From the NCBI RefSeq assembly GCF_001483745.1, contig NZ_LQBL01000032.1, forward strand, positions 124,001 to 188,000: a stretch of 64,000 nt of DNA. Direction: 5' to 3'. The notes below the pieces were generated by a model. That model had not been told where the DNA came from. It made no database searches and saw only the letters and a list, made by a program, of their open reading frames with translations. A program made the translations under genes and the position numbers. This document shows, piece by piece, positions 58,176-64,000 of the stretch (its first letter is position 1; each line of letters opens with the position of its first letter). Origin of the DNA: Serinicoccus chungangensis (GTDB lineage: Bacteria; Actinomycetota; Actinomycetes; Actinomycetales; Dermatophilaceae).

Positions 58176-59351
58176 TCACCCGACGGTCACGGTGGCCCCG
58201 GCCGACGAGCCGGCGCCGTCCTCCGGCTCGCCCATCTCCTCCGCGATGCGCATGGCCTCGTCCAGCAGGGTCTCGACGATCTGGCTCTCGGGGACGGTCT
58301 TGATGACCTCCCCCTTGACGAAGATCTGGCCCTTGCCGTTGCCCGAGGCGACCCCGAGGTCGGCCTCGCGGGCCTCGCCCGGTCCGTTGACGACGCAGCC
58401 CATGACGGCCACCCGCAGCGGCACCTCGAGCCCCTCCAGGCCGGCGGTGACCTCCTCGGCGAGCGTGTAGACGTCGACCTGCGCCCGACCGCAGGAGGGG
58501 CAGGAGACGATCTCGAGCTTGCGCGGCTTGAGGTTGAGGCTCTGGAGGATCTGGTTGCCCACCTTGACCTCCTCGACCGGCGGCGCGGACAGCGAGACCC
58601 GGATGGTGTCGCCGATGCCCTGGGAGAGGAGCGCCCCGAAGGCGACCGAGGACTTGATGGTGCCCTGGAAGGCCGGGCCCGCCTCGGTGACCCCGAGGTG
58701 CAGGGGCCAGTCACCCCGCTCCGAGAGCATCTCGTAGGCGCGCACCATGACGACCGGGTCGTTGTGCTTGACCGAGATCTTGAAGTCGTGGAAGTCGTGC
58801 TCCTCGAAGAGGCTCGCCTCCCACACCGCGGACTCCACGAGCGCCTCGGCGGTCGGCTTGCCGTACTTGTCCAGCAGCCGCTTGTCCAGCGACCCGGCGT
58901 TGACCCCGATGCGGATCGAGACTCCGGCGTCCTTGGCGGCCCGCGCGATCTGCTTCACCTGGTCGTCGAACTTGCGGATGTTGCCCGGGTTGACCCGGAC
59001 CGCCGCGCACCCGGCGTCGATCGCCGCGTAGACGTACTTGGGCTGGAAGTGGATGTCGGCGATCACCGGGATCTGCGACTTCTTCGCGATCGCCGGGAGG
59101 GCGTCGGCGTCGTCCTGGCTGGGGCAGGCCACCCGCACGATGTCGCACCCGGTCGCGGTGAGCTCGGCGATCTGCTGCAGGGTCGCGTTGATGTCGGTCG
59201 TCGGCGTGGTCGTCATCGACTGGACCGAGATCGGGGCGTCACCACCCACCTCCACCTTGCCGACCTTGATCTTGCGGGTCGGGCGCCGGGGCGCGAGGAC
59301 GGGGGGCGGGGCGGAGGGCATACCGAGCGAGATGGGGACACCAGCAGTCAT
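58176..59351 (-). CDS. ispG: (E)-4-hydroxy-3-methylbut-2-enyl-diphosphate synthase IspG (flavodoxin/ferredoxin)
   Basis: 391 residues. The TIM-barrel N-terminal domain has [35 protein letters not shown] and [13 protein letters not shown]. The iron-sulfur domain has [10 protein letters not shown] and [15 protein letters not shown], giving the three Cys ligands of the 4Fe-4S cluster. It catalyses the penultimate step of the MEP isoprenoid pathway. It lies in the typical dxr-rip1-ispG order. GACAAT six bases before the ATG suggests its own, leaderless, promoter. Confidence 0.96.
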   Translation of the reverse strand: MTAGVPISLGMPSAPPPVLAPRRPTRKIKVGKVEVGGDAPISVQSMTTTPTTDINATLQQIAELTATGCDIVRVACPSQDDADALPAIAKKSQIPVIADIHFQPKYVYAAIDAGCAAVRVNPGNIRKFDDQVKQIARAAKDAGVSIRIGVNAGSLDKRLLDKYGKPTAEALVESAVWEASLFEEHDFHDFKISVKHNDPVVMVRAYEMLSERGDWPLHLGVTEAGPAFQGTIKSSVAFGALLSQGIGDTIRVSLSAPPVEEVKVGNQILQSLNLKPRKLEIVSCPSCGRAQVDVYTLAEEVTAGLEGLEVPLRVAVMGCVVNGPGEAREADLGVASGNGKGQIFVKGEVIKTVPESQIVETLLDEAMRIAEEMGEPEDGAGSSAGATVTVG

Positions 59352-59357
59352 GGGGTC

Positions 59358-59363
59358 ATTGTC
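59358..59363 (-). promoter_or_regulatory. -10-like hexamer of ispG
   Basis: GACAAT on the minus strand, then GACCCC, then the ATG at 59351. It lies in the 53-base gap after rip1. Confidence 0.35.
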
Positions 59364-59404
59364 GCACCCCGGGCTGGTGTCTCCCTGGGGGACCGCTGGG
59401 CGCG

Positions 59405-60712
59405 TCAGCCGATCTGCACGGGGCGGACGATGTCGGCGTAGATGAGCAGCACGGTCATGCCCAGGAGGCCGAGGGCCACCGCGTAGGCGATCGGCAGGGC
59501 GGCAGCCGTGTCCACCGGGCCGGGCGCGGGCCGGCGGAACACCCGCGCCCAGGTCTTCTTCACGCCCTCCCACGACGCCCCGGCGATGTGGCCGCCGTCG
59601 AGCGGCAGCAGCGGGATGAGGTTGAAGACGAAGAGGGCCATGTTGAGGGAGGCCAGCAGCGACACCAGCAGCCAGAAGCGGTCCTGGGCGGTCTCCACCA
59701 GTCCGTCCAGGCCGTCGTGGGTGACCTCGCCGGCCACGCGTCCGACCCCGACCACCGACATGGGTCCGTTGGGGTCACGGGCCTCGGTGCCGAAGGCGGC
59801 CTGGGCCACGTCCACCATCCGCTGCGGGAGGGTGAGCACGATGCCGGCGGTGCCGGTGAACATGTCCGCGGTGGCCGCGACAGGACCGAGCTCGACGACC
59901 TCCGGCGAGGCGCCGAGGAACCAGACCTCCCCGGTGACGGGCTCACCGTCCGCGTCCCGGACCGGGGTCCCGTCAGCCTCGACCAGCGTGCGCTCCCGTT
60001 GCACCAGGTCGGCCGTGAGCGTCTGCTCGGCGCCGTCACGCTCGATGACGAACTCCGTCGTCCCCCCCGCGTTCTGGATGGCGAACATGGTGTCGGACCA
60101 GTCCTGCACCCGCTCCCCACCCACGGACACGATCGTGTCGCCGGCCTGCAGACCGGCGGCGACCGCCGGGGACGGGGGCTGCCCGGCGCAGTCCTCGCTG
60201 GTGACGTCCTCGTTGACGCAGGTCGAGACCTGCCCGATGGTCGAGGTCGCCGCGGGGATCCCCGGTCCGAGCACCAGCATCGTCACGAGGCCGAAGCTCA
60301 GCGCGAGGTTCATCAGCGGACCGCCGGACATGACGACGATCCGCTTCCAGACCGGCAGGCGGTAGAAGACGCGGTCCTCGTCGCCGGGCCCGACCTCCTC
60401 CAGGGACTCCTCCCGGGCCTGCTCGACCATGAGGTGCAGCGGGTTGGAGCTGCTGGCCCGCAGCCGGCCGCCGTCACCGGCGCGGGGCGGGAACATCCCG
60501 ATCATCCGGATGTAGCCGCCCAACGGGATCGCCTTGACGCCGTACTCGGTCTCCCCCCGGGTGCGTGACCAGAGCGTGGGGCCGAAACCCACCATGTACT
60601 GAGTCACCCGGACCTTGAAGAGCTTGGCGGGGACGAGGTGGCCGATCTCGTGCAGGGCGATCGAGACGGCGATGCCCACGAACACCACGAGCACGCCGAG
60701 CAGGTAGAGCAT
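59405..60712 (-). CDS. rip1: Site-2 protease, RseP/Rip1-like M50 metalloprotease
   Basis: 435 residues. The zinc motif HEIGH is in the first transmembrane segment ([16 protein letters not shown], near residue 21-25). A PDZ domain spans about 180-260 ([20 protein letters not shown]), and [12 protein letters not shown] supplies the third ligand. About four membrane helices are present. Such proteases cut membrane-bound anti-sigma factors and envelope proteins; in mycobacteria Rip1 controls several sigma pathways. It lies between dxr and ispG, 12 bases after dxr. Confidence 0.93.
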   Translation of the reverse strand: MLYLLGVLVVFVGIAVSIALHEIGHLVPAKLFKVRVTQYMVGFGPTLWSRTRGETEYGVKAIPLGGYIRMIGMFPPRAGDGGRLRASSSNPLHLMVEQAREESLEEVGPGDEDRVFYRLPVWKRIVVMSGGPLMNLALSFGLVTMLVLGPGIPAATSTIGQVSTCVNEDVTSEDCAGQPPSPAVAAGLQAGDTIVSVGGERVQDWSDTMFAIQNAGGTTEFVIERDGAEQTLTADLVQRERTLVEADGTPVRDADGEPVTGEVWFLGASPEVVELGPVAATADMFTGTAGIVLTLPQRMVDVAQAAFGTEARDPNGPMSVVGVGRVAGEVTHDGLDGLVETAQDRFWLLVSLLASLNMALFVFNLIPLLPLDGGHIAGASWEGVKKTWARVFRRPAPGPVDTAAALPIAYAVALGLLGMTVLLIYADIVRPVQIG

Positions 60713-60724
60713 GCGACCTCCTCC

Positions 60725-61948
60725 TCAGCCCCGGCCGAGGGACTGGATCCGGTGGGCGGCGGCGGCCCGCGCCCAGGCGTCGGCGGCCAGCACGTGGTCC
60801 ACCGAGAGGTCAACACCTGCGGCGGCGGTGGAGTTCCCGGCGTGCTCGCCCACGACCTGTCCGACGACCTCGACGATGCCGGTGAAGGGCAGCGTGCCGG
60901 CGTGGAACGCCGCGACGCACACCTCGTTGGCGGCGTTGTAGACCGCCGGGAAGGTGCCGCCCTCCTGGCCGACCTGACGGGCCAGTCGGACCGCGGGGAA
61001 GGCCTCGTCGTCCAGCGGCAGGAACTCCCAGCTCGTGGCCCGGCTCCAGTCGCAGGCCGGGGCGACGTCGGCCAACCGGTCCGGCCAGGCCAGACCGAGC
61101 GCGATGGGGATGTGCATGGTCGGGGGCGAGGCCTGCGCGATCGTCGAGCCGTCGACGAACTCGACCATGGAGTGGACGACCGACTGCGGGTGGACCACCA
61201 CGTCGATGGCCTCGAAGGGGACGTCGAAGAGCAGGTGGGCCTCGATGACCTCCAGGCCCTTGTTGACCAGGGTCGCCGAGTTGGTGGTGACCACCTGTCC
61301 CATGTCCCAGGTGGGGTGGGCCAGCGCCTGCTGCGGGGTGACCCGCGCCAGCTGGTCCCGGGTCATGCCGCGGAAGGGTCCCCCGCTGGCGGTGAGCACC
61401 AGCCGGCGCACCTCCTCGGCCCTGCCCGAGCGCAGCGCCTGCGCGATGGCGCTGTGCTCGGAGTCGACCGGCACGATCTGCCCGGGCGCGGCGGCACCGG
61501 TGACGAGGCGGCCGCCGACGATGAGCGACTCCTTGTTGGCCAGGGCGAGGGTGCTGCCCGCGCCCAGCGCGGCGAGGGTCGGGCGCAGGCCGATGCTGCC
61601 GGTGACCCCGTTGAGCACGACGTCGGCCCCTGCACCCGAGACCTGCACCACCCCCTCGGCCCCCGTGAGGACCTCGGGCCGGTATGCCGGCCGCCCCGCC
61701 GCGCGGGCGGCCTCCGAGAGGGCCTCCTCGAGGTCGGCGCCGGCCGTGCCGTCCTCCCGGGCGACGGCCACCTGCGGGACCTCGAGCTCGACGGCCTGGG
61801 CCGCGAGCAGCCGCAGGTCGCTCCCCCCCGCCGCCAGGGCCTGCACCCGGAACCGGTCGGGGTGCGCGCGGACGACGTCGATGGCCTGGGTGCCGATCGA
61901 GCCGGTCGAGCCGAGGATGGTCAGGGTGCGTGCGCTCACACCGGTCAT
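60725..61948 (-). CDS. dxr: 1-deoxy-D-xylulose 5-phosphate reductoisomerase Dxr
   Basis: 407 residues. The NADPH fold opens with [38 protein letters not shown] and [10 protein letters not shown] are the active-site sequences, with metal ligands in the DSEH segment. It converts DXP to MEP, the committed step of isoprenoid synthesis. GGAAGG lies 4 bases before the ATG. The start is 17 bases after the stop of the EspG-like gene, so transcription may come from further upstream. Confidence 0.95.
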   Translation of the reverse strand: MTGVSARTLTILGSTGSIGTQAIDVVRAHPDRFRVQALAAGGSDLRLLAAQAVELEVPQVAVAREDGTAGADLEEALSEAARAAGRPAYRPEVLTGAEGVVQVSGAGADVVLNGVTGSIGLRPTLAALGAGSTLALANKESLIVGGRLVTGAAAPGQIVPVDSEHSAIAQALRSGRAEEVRRLVLTASGGPFRGMTRDQLARVTPQQALAHPTWDMGQVVTTNSATLVNKGLEVIEAHLLFDVPFEAIDVVVHPQSVVHSMVEFVDGSTIAQASPPTMHIPIALGLAWPDRLADVAPACDWSRATSWEFLPLDDEAFPAVRLARQVGQEGGTFPAVYNAANEVCVAAFHAGTLPFTGIVEVVGQVVGEHAGNSTAAAGVDLSVDHVLAADAWARAAAAHRIQSLGRG

Positions 61949-61965
61949 TGTGCCTTCCGGCGCCG

Positions 61966-62898
61966 TCAGCCCGGCGCGTGGCGGGGCAGCGGCACCGGCT
62001 CGACCACCCGCGACACCCACTCGCGCACCAGCGCGCGCAGCGCGTCCGGTGACGTCGGGGCGAAGGTCAGCCTCGGCGGTGCGGCGGGGCGGTCGTCCAG
62101 GACGCCGGCCGTGGACGGGCCCTCTCGCGGCGTGGCGGGGGCCCAGGCGACGTGGCAGCCCGACTCCCCGACGGCGAGCAGGACGGACTCCTCGGTCCCC
62201 GAGCCGGGGCGCGCGAGGGTGAGCTCGGCCAGCAGGCCCGCCCCGAGCGCGGCCGCCGCGGCGTCCGGGTCGTCCGGGTCGAGCACCACCGGCTCACCCC
62301 GACCCGCTCGCGCGTCCGGGGGCAGCACCGGGGTGAGGGCCTCCTCGGCCAGCTGTCCCGGGTCTACGAGCAGGTCGAGCCCGTGCCACCCACCCGCGTG
62401 CAGGTCCTCGACGACGCCGCCGGCCGCGACGAGGTGCAGCAGGCGCAGGTCGGGCCGCTCCTCGGCGCCGGCGAGCCGTCGCTCCACGACGAGCAGGGCC
62501 TCGGCGGCCAGCCGCACGTCGAGCATGACGAGCACGAGGTCGGTGAACGCGGTCCCGGCGGCGAGCGCGCCGTCGGCGTCGAGCAGACCGCGACCCTGCA
62601 GCGACAGCAGCGCCTCGGCCCGGTCCGGCCGGGGCCGCTCCTGGGCCGCAGGGGGGCCGGCGCGCGGTGTCGGGCCGGTGACGCGGCCGAGCCGGGCAGC
62701 ACCCTCGCCGAGGGTGGCGGCGTCGAGGGTGGCGGGGTCGAGGGTGTCGGCGCCGGGGGTGGCGGCGTCGAGCGACCGGTCGTGCGCGTCCTCGAGCAGC
62801 TCGAGCTCGACGGCTGTCACCACCAGGACCGGCCCACCCGGGAGGCCGGGACCGGGCGGGGTGGTCCCGGTCTCGGGCCGGCCGTCCAGGTCGCTCAC
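61966..62898 (-). CDS. Uncharacterised protein with weak EspG-like features
   Basis: 310 residues from a GTG that overlaps the stop of the upstream gene (GTGA). After a Pro/Gly-rich start, [15 protein letters not shown] opens the fold. The segment [23 protein letters not shown] resembles the ALxxRGLLDxDGxL helix-turn of ESX-secretion-associated EspG proteins, chaperones of type VII substrates. The C-terminal half ([37 protein letters not shown]) alternates strands and a helix as in EspG. No catalytic motif is visible. The resemblance is by eye and modest. It is coupled to an alpha-helical protein with a hydrophobic segment, which fits a substrate-chaperone pair. Confidence 0.5.
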   Translation of the reverse strand: MSDLDGRPETGTTPPGPGLPGGPVLVVTAVELELLEDAHDRSLDAATPGADTLDPATLDAATLGEGAARLGRVTGPTPRAGPPAAQERPRPDRAEALLSLQGRGLLDADGALAAGTAFTDLVLVMLDVRLAAEALLVVERRLAGAEERPDLRLLHLVAAGGVVEDLHAGGWHGLDLLVDPGQLAEEALTPVLPPDARAGRGEPVVLDPDDPDAAAAALGAGLLAELTLARPGSGTEESVLLAVGESGCHVAWAPATPREGPSTAGVLDDRPAAPPRLTFAPTSPDALRALVREWVSRVVEPVPLPRHAPG

Positions 62899-64000
62899 GG
62901 GAGCCACCGCCCGAGGCGCACCGGGCCGGGCAGCACGGGCGCGCGGACGACCGGCATGAGCAGCGGGTCGCCCGCCCTGCGCCACCACTCGCGGACCGGC
63001 TCGGTCCCGGGCAGGCGACCGACGAGGCGGTCGACCAGCTCGCGGGAGGGCAGCCGCACCCTCCCCCCGGGCAGCCCCACGACCCGGTGGCGGACGCCGG
63101 CGGGTCCGAGGAGGCTCTCGCGGACCCCCCGCAGCCGACTCAGGGCCCGCTGCGACGCGACGGCCACCCGTCGACCGGTCCGCTGCAGGAAGGGAGGGCC
63201 GTGCCTCCGGGCATACCGGACGAGGGCCGAGCCACCGTCCCACGCCGCGTTGCCCGACGACCAGGCCGCCCACACCGTGAGGAGGCCGACGCCGACGCCA
63301 CCGACCGCCGGGTGGAGGGCCGTGCCCGGCACGACCATGAACCCCCCGACGATCCCGGCGGCCGCCAGACCCCTCGTCACCTCGCCCCGCCAGCCGGCGT
63401 AACCGCCCCCGTCCCGCACGTCGCCCCAGGCCCCGAGCCAGGCCGTGACGAGGCGGTGCGGCCCGGGGACGAGCGCCACCCGGCCGAGGGCCGCCCCTCC
63501 GCGGACCCGCACCAGGGCCCGCAGCCGGGACAGCGCCCGCGCGGCCCGACGCAGCGCCTGCCGCCGGAGGTCGGCGGCCCGGGACCAACGGGCCCTCGCC
63601 AGCTGGACCGCGAGCTGGGTGGTGCGGACGACCCGCTCACCGGTCCCCCAGGCATACCCGAACGCCTCCACGGCCTTCCGGGGCGCGGTGGCCAGGTCGC
63701 GCACCTCCTGGAGGAGGTCCCAGGCCTGCGCCACCCGGCGTGCGGCGGCGCGCTCCTGCTCCCGGAACTCGTCCTCGACGGCCGCGACCCGCCGCCGCGC
63801 GAGCGCCTCCTCGTGCTGCAGCTGCTCGATGCGACGCCGCCGGAGCAGCTCGAGCCCCGGCTCGGGCGGCGGTCCCGGCAGCTGCAGCGCCAGGACCTCG
63901 GCCCGGGCCCGCTCGGCCCGCCGGGTCCACGTGCTCACCTCCTGGCTCGCCACCCGTGCCGCGGCCGCGCAGTCCAGCACCGCCGTCGCCGCCTCCCGGG
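62895..64000 (-). CDS. Uncharacterised coiled-coil and membrane-segment protein, 5' end outside window
   Basis: The frame is open to the window edge, so the N-terminus is missing; about 368 residues are visible. The first 130 visible residues are highly charged helices (ASQEVSTWTRRAERARAEV, LLRRRRIEQLQHEEALARRR) of coiled-coil type. A central stretch, roughly 200-250 residues into the visible part (GLAAAGIVGGFMVVPGTAL, VGGVGVGLLTVWAAW), could span the membrane twice. The C-terminus is basic. The long helical N-terminus followed by a hydrophobic Gly-rich core recalls WXG/LXG-type type VII secretion substrates, but no WXG motif is visible. It ends overlapping the EspG-like gene. Function unknown. 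Confidence 0.5.
   Translation of the reverse strand, partial: REAATAVLDCAAAARVASQEVSTWTRRAERARAEVLALQLPGPPPEPGLELLRRRRIEQLQHEEALARRRVAAVEDEFREQERAAARRVAQAWDLLQEVRDLATAPRKAVEAFGYAWGTGERVVRTTQLAVQLARARWSRAADLRRQALRRAARALSRLRALVRVRGGAALGRVALVPGPHRLVTAWLGAWGDVRDGGGYAGWRGEVTRGLAAAGIVGGFMVVPGTALHPAVGGVGVGLLTVWAAWSSGNAAWDGGSALVRYARRHGPPFLQRTGRRVAVASQRALSRLRGVRESLLGPAGVRHRVVGLPGGRVRLPSRELVDRLVGRLPGTEPVREWWRRAGDPLLMPVVRAPVLPGPVRLGRWLP

Noticed and set aside
62152-63402. 416-codon plus-strand frame opposite the EspG-like pair
   Set aside because: Gly/Arg/Val-rich with no motifs; the minus-strand genes overlap as GTGA, as real coupled genes do.

Overview
The window is very GC-rich (I estimate about 72-73%), with strong third-position GC, frequent GTG starts and many 1-4 base gene overlaps. 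Its gene content is that of an actinobacterial chromosome: an RNase E with long flanking extensions, an rne-rplU-rpmA-obgE-proB-proA-nadD-rsfS block, an infB with a long Gly/Pro/Arg-rich N-terminus, an ispG-rip1-dxr block and a DUF4439 lipoprotein. I infer a member of the Micrococcales, Intrasporangiaceae/Ornithinimicrobiaceae-like. I see no insertion sequence, prophage, CRISPR array or obvious recent transfer. Nearly all of the window is core chromosome plus nutrient-uptake operons.

Layout. 1-3441 (+): end of a glycolate oxidase operon (glcE, glcF), an IclR regulator and a PemK/MazF-like protein. 3426-14274 (-): an MFS transporter and a tRNA-Ala, then (in transcription order) rne, rplU, rpmA, obgE, proB, proA, a 74-residue membrane protein, nadD, rsfS and a histidine phosphatase. 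14681-18342 (+): serC-serA, then an MFS gene whose natural 5' end is interrupted by an in-frame TGA. 18356-25637: a SorC-like regulator diverging from a polyol operon (lipoprotein, two permeases, long-chain polyol dehydrogenase, xylulokinase). 25698-36066 (-): rimP, nusA, ylxR, infB, rbfA, truB, ribF, a RodA-like gene and a long-chain acyl-CoA ligase. 36169-40305 (+): a DUF4439 lipoprotein, a DUF255 thioredoxin-fold protein and an LCP-family lipoprotein. 40324-46200 (-): a TauE/SafE permease, proS, a class-V aminotransferase and a secreted M28 aminopeptidase. 46330-48396 (+): an S9 peptidase. 48418-49272 (-): a GNAT protein. 49427-53552 (+): the glycerol genes glpD-glpF-glpK. 53623-56019 (+): a polar amino-acid ABC transporter. 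56082-64000 (-): SRPBCC, a P-loop kinase, a cupin-GNAT fusion, ispG, rip1, dxr, an EspG-like protein and the C-terminal part of a coiled-coil/membrane protein.

The genes form coherent modules. There is a translation and RNA module (RNase E, L21, L27, Obg, RsfS, RimP, NusA, YlxR, IF-2, RbfA, TruB, ProRS). Biosynthesis covers proline, serine, NAD, FMN/FAD and the MEP isoprenoid route. Carbon uptake covers glycolate, polyols and glycerol.

Three sequence-level signals stand out. First, the word GGTATGC/GCATACC accounts for nearly all TAT and ATA codons. Second, many genes carry a -10-like hexamer exactly 6-7 bases before the start codon, the signature of leaderless transcripts. Third, several intergenic regions hold short repeats that no gene explains. 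The least understood coding region is the gene pair at 61966-64000.
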